Shown here: one piece after another, positions 35,776 to 49,000 of the stretch | How positions within the stretch are numbered: the stretch's first letter is position 1 | Layout: every line of letters starts with the position of its first letter | Source: Nymphaea colorata | Taxonomy: Eukaryota > Streptophyta > Magnoliopsida > Nymphaeales > Nymphaeaceae | Direction of reading: 5' to 3' | Assembly (NCBI RefSeq): GCF_008831285.2 | Contig: NC_045144.1 | Coordinates: 18,987,716 to 19,051,715 of the forward strand | Length of the DNA: 64,000 nt | The notes under the pieces: generated by a model | The model's input: the letters and a program-made list of their open reading frames with translations, nothing else | Told to the model about the DNA's origin: nothing | Databases searched by the model: none | Program-made: the position numbers and the translations under genes

Positions 35776-36144
35776 GTTGGATAGTTACCATTGAGCCTTA
35801 TCCGTAACTGCAAGGAGATTCACTCAAAACTTCTCACAAGATAAAGTTCATCTTTATCTCAACACTTTCCTAAAAAATCTCTCACGCTAACCGCTGCTGG
35901 GATTTGAGGAAAACCTAAGGGGCTGGCTATATATACCCAGCAATGCTTAATGTTTAATCACTCTACAAGAGAGGATCGTGAGGAGCCCCTTAGAAGGAAA
36001 CCCCTAAATCTGACTTACTCTTCTTCTTTTTCCTTTTCTTCTTGCTTTGCTGTTTTCTACAGGGGACAGTCGCTGCTTCTCACTTGAACACTCGCTGCAC
36101 AGGCGACGACGACAACTTTCGCTGTGACTTCAATTGCTCGAACA
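35776..36144 (-). mobile_element. Solo LTR, 369 bp, with 5-bp target repeat
   Basis: On the minus strand the block opens TGTTCGAGC and closes ATCCAACA, the TG..CA ends with a TGTT/AACA inverted repeat expected of an LTR. It is flanked on both sides by TATAT (35771-35775 and 36145-36149), a 5-bp target duplication, although that word is low in information. Inside, a TATA box (GTATATATAG on the minus strand, about 35928-35937) lies in the middle part. No internal retrotransposon region is next to it, so it is a solo LTR left by recombination between two LTRs. Copia or Gypsy cannot be told from this, and the age cannot be measured from a single LTR. Confidence 0.7.
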
Positions 36145-36574
36145 TATATAACATTTGAGGATAGTTATATAGCCTCTATTTGGTATTATATGGCCTCGAA
36201 ATATGGCTTGCATGATATGGGTACATAATGTCCGGTTATAGTTTTTTCATGGTATAGGTTATGAAATTGCAGCGTGCCCTATACGAGCCTACCCTTTTCC
36301 GCCGGTGGCTTGATCGTATGAACCAAGCTAGCTTGGCTCATCTCTGCACGAGCCACAAGCCAAGATCGAGCTCAACAATGGATTGGTTCTACCTAATTAG
36401 CTTGGATTTGACAATTCAAATCGCATTGGTAACAAAATGATTACATTCAATCGCAGATACAAAGATGCCACATGTCACATGTTATTTTTTGCCGATTCTC
36501 AATTGATTCAACGAAATTACTTAATTGATTTATTGGATTCAACGTTTAATTGTCACAAGCCAACCTAATAAGAC
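36145..36574. other. Intergenic, no gene recognised
   Basis: AT-rich with a GAGCC/GAGCTC-rich patch at 36300-36380. No feature that I can support. Confidence 0.35.
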
Positions 36575-37050
36575 TAGGGTTGAACAACTCGACTCGTTAA
36601 AGCTCGGCTCATGAACGAGTTCAAGCCGAGTTATTTGCTTAATGAATCAAGTTCGAGTTCATGAGCCGACCTGTTCAAATAATCGAGTTGAGTTCAAGCT
36701 CAACATGTGATTATCGAGTTGAACTAGAGTTTTAATCGAGTTGGTCGAACCTTAATGAAGCCAATATATTCAAATGAGTTTATGAGTTTCTTGAGCCTTA
36801 ATCGACTTGAGCTTGAGCTCAACATGTAACCATGAATATCAATCCTATTCAAACGAGTTTCTCGAGCTTTAACACGTAACGGTAACGTTGAATATAATTC
36901 TATTCAAATGAGTTTGTCGAGCCTTAATCGAGCTCAACACGTAATTGCCGAGTCGAACTCGAGCTGCTTCTGTGGAGCTATTCTTGACCTCGAGGTTTAT
37001 CAGTCGAACCGAACTCGACCTAACTAAACTCACGCTCGTATTCACCCTTA
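36575..37050. mobile_element. CTCGAGCTC-rich non-autonomous DNA element, copy 2
   Basis: It begins TAGGGTTGAACAA and ends TATTCACCCTTA, imperfect inverted ends matching those of 20382-20809. The interior runs in the same order: AAAGCTCGGCTCATGAACGA, TTTGCTTAA, AGTTCATGAG, TTCAAATAAT, TTAATCGAGT, CCAATATATTCAAA, and GAGCTGCTTCTGT near the end. No protein is encoded. Confidence 0.7.
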
Positions 37051-38350
37051 AATAAGAAGGGTAAGTAGGAAGAACATTTCATGAAACTGCTCAACTGGAA
37101 GTCATGTCCACGCCGGCACCAAACTCGGACTGATGTGAACCCAATATAGCCCAAGTATGACCAAACCCTTAAAAGGGCATAAAAGCAAAAACTATTGGCA
37201 ACTTCGGAGCACCAAATTTGGTGAAATGGAAACCGTATAGCAGTGTTCTGGAGAAGGAAATTTGTCCATGGACCTTCGAGAAATACTTGTTAGCTAAATG
37301 CCGTTCCAACCAAATCAATCCCAAAGAGAAAACAAAAGCTTAGAGAAAAGGGGAACTCATCTTAAGGGCTAAATGTCGGATGGAATTTCAAAAAGCGCCT
37401 CATGCTTGTCGTTTTTTCATACGAAGTATACTTCTTGCCGTCAACTAATAAGAAAGGGGGGAATTTAATTCATTGATACCCAAATAGCTGAAAATGCATA
37501 ATTTTCAAAATTGTCACAGGAGTTTAAATATGGGGATGCAAGACATTGTCGAATGCTGAAAATAAAAAAAATCTCTAAAAAAATATTATTGACAACTTAT
37601 AATGCAACATCAGTTTATAACATTTTTACAACAGACAGTAATAAACTTTTAACTTTTAGCAATTCGATAACATTCAACATTATAATAAAAAAGAAAACAT
37701 TTTTTTCTCAAAAAAACATGATAAATTAAATGACTATTTAAAACTTAACATATTTAAAAAAACATTAAAAACGAAAAAAATGCGTTTTTAACGTGTTTTT
37801 CACTTTTTTTTTTATCTTTTTTAGTTTTTTAATGTCAAATATTTTTTTATTTCATTTTTAGTTTGTTGCAAATTTATTTATCTCTTGTTTCTCATTTATT
37901 TTATTTTCTCTTATTTTTAGTTTTTCTAAATTTTTAAAAGAATTTATCATATTTTTTCGATATTTTTTTATTTTTTTCAAGTTGATCGTATTATAATAAG
38001 TGAAAAAAACATAATTGTTTAAAACTCCAATATATATATATATAAAAGATAGCATTATGAGTATGGACACATGGTAATATGGGCTGAAAAACGAGGAATG
38101 AATAAAGAAAGTTGGAAAAAAAATCATGCTCATGGATTATATGTCTGTAACTAGGAAATTCTTGTTTTATTTTCATTTCTATACAAGAAAAAGCATGGTC
38201 GTCATCTACTTCAACTTTATAGACTGGTAGTTTAATAATTAGGGGTTTGGGGGAATAATAATGATTAATGATGTAGACTAGCAACAAAAAAAAAAAAACA
38301 AAACCTATCGCAGAATAATTGAAAGAGGCCTGTATTTAGCATTACCGTCA
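37051..38350. other. Upstream region of the GYF-domain gene
   Basis: 37560-38060 is extremely AT-rich with A- and T-runs. The start of the transcript is probably near or after 38350, where the sequence changes to C/T-rich leader-like DNA. No TATA box stands out. Confidence 0.4.
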
Positions 38351-38578
38351 AATGGTTGTGCTGAATCAGAAAAAAGGGCAGACAAGGGTTCCAAATTTAT
38401 TTGAACCTCAACCCCCTCGCCTCGATTCGATATCGCAGAAGGACTCCTCTTCCTGCTCGCTCGCCCGCTCTTTCTCTCCCTCTCTCTCTCTCGCTTTCGC
38501 TCCCTCGCTTGCCGAAGAAAACCCTCTCCTGTCTCATCTCTATCATCTCCGCTTTCTTCCTTATTGCCTTCCTCCGTA

Positions 38579-38620
38579 ATGCGTCTCTGCCTCCGTTCCC
38601 TCCTTTCCGTCGATCTGTAG
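38579..38620 (+). other. Short upstream open reading frame, 13 codons, in the leader of the GYF-domain gene
   Basis: ATG at 38579 opens a 13-residue frame ending at TAG 38618-38620, about 200 bases before the main start at 38824. If the leader is unspliced here it could dampen translation of the main frame. Conservation is unknown. Confidence 0.4.
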
Positions 38621-38823
38621 GCGCCTTGTCGTCCTACCTGCGGATCCTTCCCTTTCTTCTTGCCCTAATCCCCCCTTCCCCCGGTTTCGCGGTTCCTTTC
38701 TTTTACAATTCCGGCCATTCGTCGCCGGGTCCTTTATCGGGCTGTCTGAGCTTCCGGTAGCACGCGCGCTCTTCTCCGGATCGCCTCTGGTTCTTCCGAT
38801 CTCCTGCGCGAAGGTTTGAAGCG

Positions 38824-41800
38824 ATGGCCGCCGGAAAGATCGATCTGCCGGATGATCTCCTTGGCGCGAAAGCTCCTGACGAGGCGTGGACTGCGAGAGG
38901 TGATTTAGGGTTGTTTTGGCGGGTTTCGTGGCCGTTGCTTTCTTTCTTGGATTCGGTTTGGATGCTTCGTGGAGGGGGAAGTGTCGAGGGTTTCATTTTA
39001 CTTGTTGTGGTGCGCTGGAATTATGTGACGGCGGATTTGGTGTTTTTATGCGTTGTCGGCGTCTTGGATGTCCAATGCGCGGGAATTGGCGTATCGTCTA
39101 AGTTTTGGGGGTTTTAATGCTGTTCTCGAAAAACATTCTGATTAGATGTCCATTTTCGGCTGATCGTTGGATCCTCCATCCCTTTTCTTTTCGGACAGTT
39201 TTTTCGTTGTTGCCTTATCATCGCATTGCATATGCTCTCTTTTAGCGGACGTTTTTCTTTTTCTTTCTCCTTTTATGCACATGTCAGTCTCTTAGGTATA
39301 TCGCTGCTCATATATCGTTTTTGAATGGCGTTTGGGCCTTGCTTATTTTATGCTTTACATCTCAGTGACACTTTTTTTGAATTATTTTACTCATTCTGTT
39401 GGTAAACAAATTGACCTACACAATTTCGTGGACGGTAAATGCGAATGAAGGAATTCACTAGGATTTCTGCTAGGGTTTGATCAGTATAAGGGGTCTGTCG
39501 ATTATCAAAATCTTTTGCAACGCTCCCTTGTTCAAGTTATTTTTCCTAGTTGTTAGGTGATGAGTTGATATCATTATGTAACTTGATGGCCATAACTTGG
39601 TGGAGGAAAATCACTTCCGATTAGCATAAGTAGAAACCAGAAAATAATAGACGCCGATTGGGTCATCTGAGTCCATTATGTACATGTGTCTTACAAGGTA
39701 ATAGTGGTAAAGTGAATATTCTTGTTTGTCTCTAAGTATTTTCCCGTCTATTGATTCCTTGTTTTGTTATAACCCTTCTTGTTTTTTCTTGTCATGTATA
39801 TCATCCTGATCCAGCATGTGCATTTAATGGTTGGAATGCCAATAAGGATTTCATGTTCTTGTTCCTTCTGGTTTAGAGTGTTGCATTTTCGGCGTTGTTT
39901 GCATGGCCCTTAATTCTCACAAATGATGAAGTGCCTTGTGAATTTGGTCAATTTGGCATTCTTGTGCTAGAAAATATGCAAAACGTAAGTTCATAAGTTC
40001 ACATGCATCCGAAGAGGCATTGCATATGTAAATTAATCAAACTAAATTAATTTGTATATATTGTAATGTTTCTCTTTCACGTCTGTGACCCTGTAAATGA
40101 GAAGCCAAGTTCTGTAAATGAGAAGCCGAGTTCCATTTTTGGATGTTTAAGTGATACATTTGCGGACAAGGTGTGAACTTACGTGCTTCAAAAGTCCATA
40201 TTGTTGTAGGTGTCAGGCCCGTTTTTATTAGAAGAAAAACTGCACATTTTGCTTGGTTTTCTAGCATCGACGATGCTTCTTCCATGTCAGTGGCTTATTG
40301 GATGGATGATTGCCTGAAGCTTTACCTTTCATAATAACTAGTTTGAGTCCAGCCTTTTGTTAAACCCTTCTGATCATTTTGCTTGTTCTTGTGATTATTT
40401 TTGTTCTAGCTGTTTTTTTTTTTTATGACATTTATTCCTTGTACTAACAGATGGAGCTTCTGGAGGACATGAGCAAGAGAGAACGTTGCTTGGGTTTTTT
40501 GATGAGTCAAAAGGTAACTAGCTTGTTATTCATCTTGTCCTATGATTCAACTGCAGATATAGGCTTCTGTGCACTAAGGTTTATTTTTCTATGATTCTTG
40601 TTTCTCGCATATTTTATAGATGCACCTATTAGTCTTATGTTCTTCTCTTTCTGTGCTATGATGGTTGTAAATTTCAACTAAACTTTTTTTTCTTACCCGG
40701 TTGAGTGAGTTAATTGTGTGAACTTGATTCAGATCAAGCAGCATCTGAGGTCATACCGTTGTCACCACAGTGGCTCTATTCAAGGCCTAATGAGGGCAAG
40801 CCTTTCCTTTCTGCAGCATCAGTGGTATGTAGGCCACCCCCTGTGTAGGTTCTTTTGATTATGGTTGATGCTGATCTTCAGTTGCTTGTGTGACATGCTT
40901 CAGTGTTTTCAAATTGCAGTTACGCATTCGGCATTCACTTTATGGGGCTTTGTTGTACATACAAAATTGACGTTAAATTTGCAAATAAAAAAATTCATGC
41001 TGTTTCTCTCTCCTCTACAGATATGCTATTGAAAAAAGTAGCACATGCTGTATGCTTGTATTTTCTGTTCACATTAACTTATTTTTAGTTTCATTTTCTT
41101 GACAAGCTTTGCATATAGAAGTAGGTGAAATCAAAAGCGTGGCTGCATAGTGATGTAATAAGTTGGATATTGTGGCCAGATGGGCATGGTTAGGTTTGGC
41201 TCCGAAGACTATACTATTATGTTTTCCTTATGAACCCAGTTATGACGTCCAACTAGATCTGTTGACTTCATTCACAGGCCTAACTAACACAATTATGTTT
41301 CCCAATTGTCTCTCTCTATCTCTCATGCAAACACATGTAAACACATATTAATAGTCGTCACTGGTAGAAGCAAAATCAGGGCAATTTGAATTCCAATTTG
41401 GAAGTTATGCATTAATGTGATTGGTGGATGATTTGTATTCCTATATCTCAGGATTAGTTAATTGTTCGAACTATTTCTCACAATTATTAAAAAATTTGAA
41501 TTTGTTTCTGTATTTCCTTTGTCTTGTTTTTGAGTTGCTTGACCATGTGTTCATTCTAGTGCTTATGGAAAAGGAGATTGCCTTTCAAGTGCCTTGAGAA
41601 CTGTATCATTTGCTTATTCTAATGCTTCTACAAGAAGGGGTTCTTAGGAGTTGTTTTATCATGTGGTAAAATTTGTAGTTTCTCTTCTTTTGTGTTGCAT
41701 AGGATGCTCGTGCTGCTGAACTTCAAAAAGAGGCTTGGCGTTTGGATAACTCTCAGGATAAGAAAGATTGGAGAAGGAACATAGCTGAGATTGAAAGTGG

Positions 41801-44800
41801 CCGTCGTTGGCGTGAAGAGGAAAGAGAAACTGCTGCACTTACTCGGAGAGAGCGCCGCAAAGAAGGAGATAGCAAAACTGATCGTCGCATAGAAAATGCT
41901 TCAACAAGGGAAGGTACTGATGGAAGACCCCTTCCTTCATCAGATAGGTGGTATGATGTGAATGCCCGTTATTCTGGACATGAAACAAGGCGTGACAGCA
42001 AATGGTCCTCTAGATGGGGTCCTGAAGAGAGAGAGAAGGAGACACGAAGTGAAAAAAAGATGGAGTTTGACAAAGATGAACCTTCTAATGAAAAGCAGTC
42101 TCTCCCTGGAAATAACCGTGAGCGAGAGACTGATTCCCGTGACAAGTGGAGGCCACGCCACCGTCTGGAACTTCACTCAACAAGTTCCAATGTTAATCGA
42201 GCTGCTCCAGGGTTTGGCTTGGAGAAAGCACGGTCTGATGGTACCAATGTTGGATTTGCACCAGGGCGAGGGAGGTCTCAATCGAGTGGAAGCCAGCAGC
42301 TTGCTGGTCTGTCTGTTTCAACTCCTATTGGTGCCCCACTGTTAGATGCAAGTGAAGCTAGGCAAGGGAAGTTTGGTCTGTCTGCCAAGAGCTTTCGTTA
42401 CCCAAGAGGCAAACTCCTGGACATTTACCGGAAACGTGATATCTTTGCTACTGCCGATACAGTCTCAAATGGCTTTCGTGAAGAAGTTCCCCAAATTACC
42501 GAGGCTAATCCTATAGAACCTTTAGCATTTGTATCACCTGATGCAGATGAGGAGGTAAGCTACTTTATTTCTTGGGAAGCTGGTCGGCACTTATCAACTT
42601 GGTACTTGAGAAGAGTCATGGGACTTGGTGCTAGGTTCTCTTTTTGTAGCTCTTCTTTTAACCATACACTTTCTTCCCCATAATAAACAACTATATCTGG
42701 TGTTTGAAACATTGTCACAAATCAATATTTTTTTTTAAAAAGATTGAAAAGGAAAAAACACAAAGAAGGCATGTTTTTTGGTAAAAATGCCAAAATGAGT
42801 GTAACACATTTTTTTGCTTTTTTGAATTATTTTTATGTTATTTTTTTATTTAAAGTTAAAAAATTGAGTTAAATTATTTATCTTCATTTGTATCATTACT
42901 AAAACATCTTTTTTGCTATTTTGTCTATTTATTTTTATGTTTTATTACTAAAACATCATTTTTGTCTTTTTATCTATTTATTTTTTATGTTTTTATTAGT
43001 TTCTCATTTATTTCTCTTTACTTAATTTTTGGAATTTTTTAATTTTTCTAAAAATTACGATATTTTCCCTAGACATGCAACACCGAACAATACCCAAGAA
43101 AAACCTCGCTGTTAAAAACCTGACGATGAAATTTGTGACAATTACTTTGAAATATTTTTTTGCAATATGGTTAATTTATCTTTTATTACCTTTTTAATCT
43201 TGTCAACATTTAGTGTCACTCTGGTTAACTTCGCCTCTGCAAATATTTTGTGCAGTTCCATAATATTTTCCTAGCATGAGAAATGTGGTGAGTTGCCATC
43301 ACAATGCCATACATTATGTCAAGGACCATTTTTACTTAGTGATGCTGAGACTCTCAAAAGGACTTCGTTCCAGAATTCATGGAGTTGTTTTTGAATTAAC
43401 TTAGGAATTGGGAAATTGCTGCACATGTGTTGATTTAAGAAGTTCTATGATGGATTTTGATAAGATTTCGTCTGTTAGCATAAGCACTTAGAAAGATGTT
43501 TTTTTCTATGGCACAAGGAGAATGAATGGACTTAAGAAAAGAAAAATAGTTTATTTTATGTTTTAGAATCCAACTCATGCTACTATTTCTGCTGTTTGTA
43601 CGCACAGTTCCTTTCTCTCTCTCTCTCTCTCTAATTGTTCTTAGGTAGCACTTGTCTGAAACTAAAACTTGTGGTATAGATCCTAAGGACTCATTGTGAT
43701 TTGTAGGGCTCTTAACAAATGTAAAATGAGAAAAAAATTTCATTCAGGTACCATGCTCAAGTTACCTTCTTTGTTCTAATATCTCATCTATTGGTTACCA
43801 AGTTAGCACATTTACCATTGCTTAAAGTCTGCTGACATACTTTGAATGCATGTAGAAGTATATGATGCTCTCCATGTTGTAGGAGCATCATGGCTGTTGT
43901 GTTACAAAATCAATTATGTGATTATCCAGCTTTCTCTTTCTCAGGCAGTGGCCATTTTATTGTTGTTCCAATTTTTTTCTCAATGTTTTTTTTTCCTGAA
44001 AGTTTTAAGGAGAAAGTACTTGTCCAGAGATCAAAATTTTCAAACAAGTGATGTTACTTTTTATCTAGTGTCCAACAAGCTCTTTTTTGTTTTCCTGGTG
44101 TTGTTCTCCTGGTGTTCAATTATTTGCTTTCTTTGATTTTCAGGCTGTCTTAGAAGATATACGGAAGGGAAAACTTGTTACTAGTGGTGTGCTACATATT
44201 CCACTCAGAGATAGAGTGGGAAAGTACGAACCTGAGTCAGGTAACTATAATTAACCACTTGATATGTACTAGCAGAATTTTTTCATCTTTTTTTTTTCCT
44301 ATTTTCTTTTTATCCTTTCTTTGGTGAGGGTAGTGACAAGTGATGTACCATTAGGTGTCCGAGATCCCAATGTTCTTGGCAGAAATTCTACAAAGGCAAA
44401 CATATTTACAGGTAACCAAGTGTTCTTTCTGTTGAGTATGTCAGGCCCCTAATTTTTTCTTTTTTTCATATGTTTTTGTTTTGGATTTTCAGAACATGAC
44501 TCTTTCAGCATGAAAGAAAAGAAAGTTTCTACATCTGTGGATGGGACTGGCCTTGATGGCTTGAGTTTGACAGCTAGTAATACAAATGAAAGTTTTCCCA
44601 AGTACAATGATTTAGGACGCAGTACCGATAATAAGAGTGCTGTGGACAAGGATGAAGAAAATGCTGTTGCCATTTCTCTCCAGCCTTCAAAACCTAGTGT
44701 TTCAGATACTCTACTACCACCAGATATACAGGGCAAACTACCAAGTGATGAAAACTTGGTTTTTGATCTACCGGGTTTCCAGGAAACTTCTGTCTATGTG

Positions 44801-47800
44801 CAGGAACAGATATCTGGGGGTAGTGATACGAAGTTCTCAGGTGGAAGCTATAACCCTGAAGATATGAGTTTATTTTACAGGGATCCCCAGGGTGTTGTAC
44901 AGGGGCCTTTCCTTGGTGTTGACATTATGTCCTGGTTTGAACAAGGCTTTTTTGGCACAGATTTGCCTGTATGCCTTTCTGATGCCCCTGAAGGAACACC
45001 TTTTCAGGAGCTGGGTGATGTCATGCCTCATTTGAAATTCAAAACAATATCCAGTGCAGATATTGGAAATGAGGAAGGCATGGCAGATGTACAAGAAAAT
45101 GGAGGGAGCAATAGCCTCAACTACTCTTTGTCTCTTCTTGAAAACAGCCAGACAAGGCCACTTTTTGAACTGGAGGACCGTCTGCAGTCAAAATTATCTA
45201 CACACGAAGTGCCAATAGAAGCTGTTTATGGTGGTTCATATGATGCTAATTCTGAAGCTACACAAAGCATTCATAGCAATGACAGGCAAAGCAATCGCAA
45301 TATTGTTGCACAAAGTGTTGACGGTTTGTGTCTCTCAGCATAATTTACCACATATCTGACCTGTTCATGGTTTTTTCTAATCCAATTCATCTACTTTGGT
45401 TGCAGAATCATTACTTCCTAAGCGACCAGTAAGTGGTGGAGGACAATTGAGAAAGCCAACTGGAAGTCTTCTTGATCCTTTAGAAGATCTATCGGAAAGA
45501 CATTTACCATCAAATGAATCAGCAAGAAATGTTGGCCTGAACCCAATCTTACCTGCTTCGAAAGGCAGCATGTCACACCCACTTGGTTTGCCATGGTCTG
45601 AATTTGAAGGGTCTAAACAACAACTTTTCCAGCCATCAAGCATGTCAGCTAGTGCTGGAAGTGCTGGTTACCTTGCAAATCAAGAGATTGGAAGAGATGC
45701 AGCTTATGTTAGGCAGAATCCTGCTTCGGGCCTTGATGAGACTGTTGGAGATGCATGGACTCATGTTGCCAAAAGAGATGGAAGTGTGGGGATTAATGCT
45801 GTTCAAGGCACTTTGGATTCTCGCCGCTTGTTACAAATGGATGAAAATACAGGCCTTAATGCTGCTGTTCGTGAAACTATGGATGCTCATTGGTCATTAC
45901 AACTTGAACAGGAAGCCCATCATTTGGACCTTATGGACCGATTGATCTCACAACAGCTGCAAAAGCAGCAGCTCCGGCAACATAACAGCTTGTCTCATCC
46001 AAATATGCATTTTGGAGGGCCAAATATAGAGTTGGCGGGTTCATCTGTTGGTCATGGATTCAATTCTTCTCGGACATCACATGGTCACTCTTTGTCTGAT
46101 ATTGAGCATCATTTGGCTAAACTTCAGCTTCAACAGCAGCACCAATTTGAGCTCCAACAGCAGCATCAATTGGAGCTTCAACAACAGCAGCATCAATTGC
46201 AGCTCCAACAACAGCAGCGCCACTTGCAGCAGCAACAGCTCCACCAACACCAAATGCATCTGCAGCAACAGCATCTTCACCACCATCAGCAGTCCCATAT
46301 ACTTGAACATCTTCTACAGCGAGGTATGCATGACCCAGGTTTTGGGCAGCATCCAGTTGATCTACTGAGAGGTAACAGTGCATTTGACCAATTGCTGTCT
46401 CGGCAACATGGTAGCCTTCAATCTGGTGTTCAACCTACAATAGATCCATCTATGCGATTCCCTGATCCTATGATGGAGCAGCTTCTTCAAGCAAAACTTG
46501 GTCAGGGCTCTCACCGTGGACAAAACAACGACCTACTTCAGCTATTGTTACAGGCAAAGCATGAGCCAAAGCTGTCTCCTGAAGAGCAATTTCTCTTGGG
46601 AATGCGTCAGGAGCAACTGGCCGCACAGCAGTTTCCTCTGCATTCCAGGCACCATCAGCAGGTTATGGAAGAAGAGAGACGGATTGGAGGCGGTTGGTCT
46701 ATTGATGAATCAGGTCAGTTTATCAGGACTGCGCCGAACCTGCATCAGTCTGTATCAGCTGGATTAAGTCCACTGGATCTTTATCAACAGCATCTACAGC
46801 AAAAACCTATGCAGCCACAAAAATTTATGGGATTTGAGCAACCAAACCAGCTTGAACAGAGCCTTCTACTAGAAGAGCACCTGCAGCGTGGGATGTATGG
46901 CAACAACTCACTGCCTTTTGAGAGACTGGTCTCTGGCCCACATGCTGCTTCTGGTGTGGATGCTGATTTGGCAAACACTCTTGCTCGTATTCAAGGTCTT
47001 GATTTACAGGAGAGGCAGGCTCAAATGCACCTTGCAGGTCAGATGGGTTCATTTAATCAAGAAATTCACCCTCCAAATTCTCGATCCCTTCCTAGTTCAT
47101 TCCACGATAAGAGAGATGCTATGGATGGCCGTTGGCCTGGACAGAACTTGCCATTTAGCAATCTGGTGCAGCCTGGGCAGCAACCAGATAACTGGATGGA
47201 AGCACATCTCCAGCAATTGCATCTAGAAAAATTGCTGCAGCAAAGAAATAATGAAGTCAATCACATCAGTGAGGAACCAGTATCAAATCACCTGATGGAT
47301 TTGCTGCATCAGAAGTCACATCTTCCTCCCGAGCATTCATTGGGGTCTGGTGATATTGCCTTTGCTTCTTCTCTTGGAAGACAAGAGCCGCATTGGCTTT
47401 ACCATGAAGCTGCTTCAGCCCATCATTCAATCCTTCAAGGCCAGGAGCATCTTGGGAACTCTTTTGCAGAAGAGTTGCCTTCTGATCATGGGCTGCCAAT
47501 GCAGGAAAATTTGGTTAATGGAGGTCCTGAAGAGCAAGCACATGGTATTGGACTTGGTGAAAGAGCGACATTTGACTCTCATTCTTTGATGGAGGACGAA
47601 AAGGTCTTGTCTGCTGCTGAAGGTGCATCCCAGAGTTTTAATACAGATCTAGTTGCAGAGTCACTGACCGACAGTATGGAACTTCTAGAAGCAAAGGAGG
47701 GGAAGAAGGGAAAGAAGCGGGGATCCAGGATTAAGTCTTCCAACAAGTTGGATATTGAACAAATCGCTCTTGATCAAGGGGCAGATCATGGGGAATTGAT

Positions 47801-48955
47801 AATTCACACTCCTGCTAGGCATACTTCCTTCGGTAGCTCTGGTGAGTAGGACCTTTTTTGCGCTTTATACCGCTTGAAAGACTTGCTCAAAACATTCATA
47901 CTTGTTGCTTAATTACGGACTTTTGTGATGCTGCAGGTGCAGTCTCGCAGCGCCAGGATCTGGGTATTGATGGGGTCCCTGATGGGAGGTATTATTTTTT
48001 TCTTTTCTAGAAAGGAATTGGGTCGTGCTTTACCAATTTATGCCTCTTGTCACTTGCATATTGTGCCTTGGACCTCCTTCGGCTTGAACGTCTCAAGTTC
48101 AAACCGTTGGCCAAGTGTACATATCCTACAGTAAAACCGGGCCTTTAAATCTATTTGCAAGGTTAAAAATGTAGTAGCCCTGAAAGGTTTAGTGCACTGG
48201 GCTCAAGGTGGTCCGTTTTATGGAGCCCTCGATAATGGCCCAGTACACTACTGTCCTGAACCGTAATGAGGTCCAGAAACATACTTTTGTGAACCCTAGG
48301 TTTTTTTTTTTGATGTGTTGGTGGTGGAGTTTGGGGGGGGGAGGGGTGTGTGTAGATCTGGTGTTTTGTGGTTTATATTCTCGACTGAGGAAGTTAATTT
48401 ACTTGGCCCAGGTCGGCGACATCCTTGTCAAGAAGTCTTGGCGACTCCATTCCAAGACACCAACCTAGCTCACAATCTTTGTCAGCTAACCAAGTGTTGC
48501 CTGAATCCAAAGTGAAAATTACGTCTGTGAACTCATCATCACTGTCAGGTATATTTTGTGGGTGGATTGAATACGAAGATTCATTAATGTTTTCTGTAAA
48601 TTTCACCGAGGCTATTCTATGAACTCCAGATGGAAGACGAGATGCTGCTGGAAGCCCACCAAAGGCACGGCCATCTGAAGTCCCGGCTGCGAGCGCTAAA
48701 GACATGCGCAGTGGTTTCCGGAGAGCTGCTTCCTATGGCAGCGATGCGGATGTTTCTCAGGCATCTTTCATAGACATGCTGAAGAAGCCAGTGGGAGAAA
48801 CTGAGACCAATGAGGGGACCGAAATGGCTTCTCAGGCGGCCCGAAGCAACAAGAAGAAAGGTAAGAAAGGAAGGCAGATAGACCCAGCTCTTCTTGGCTT
48901 CAAGGTATCAAGCAATCGGATCATGATGGGCGAGATTCATCGCCTGGAGGATTAA
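38824..48955 (+). CDS. EXA1-like: GYF-domain protein of the EXA1 / GIGYF-like type, 1679 aa
   Basis: Eleven exons: 38824-38899, 40451-40513, 40733-40824, 41703-42554, 44144-44240, 44334-44411, 44493-45323, 45406-47841, 47937-47988, 48412-48548 and 48630-48955, all GT-AG and in frame. The start MAAGKIDLPDDLL fits the family. Residues 92-230 are charged and Arg/Glu-rich. Residues 310-316 (YPRGKLL, then DIYRKRD) form a canonical Y-x4-L-hydrophobic eIF4E-binding motif. The GYF domain lies at about residues 543-601, with the core GPFLGVDIMSWFEQGFF that binds proline-rich ligands. A Gln/His-rich tract covers about residues 936-1001. The tail ends in a Lys-rich block and DPALLGFKV. Arabidopsis EXA1 is linked to translational repression, immunity receptor control and potexvirus accumulation; shared function here is inference. 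Exons 9 and 10 are short and least certain. Confidence 0.9.
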
Positions 48956-48968
48956 GAGTTCGTCGTTG

Positions 48969-49000
<32 letters not shown>

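Noticed and set aside
46077-46383. Open frames on the minus strand and in other plus frames over the Gln-rich part of the GYF gene
   Set aside because: CAG/CAA repeats read in other frames give Leu, Ala or Ser runs. They are shadows of the real coding frame.
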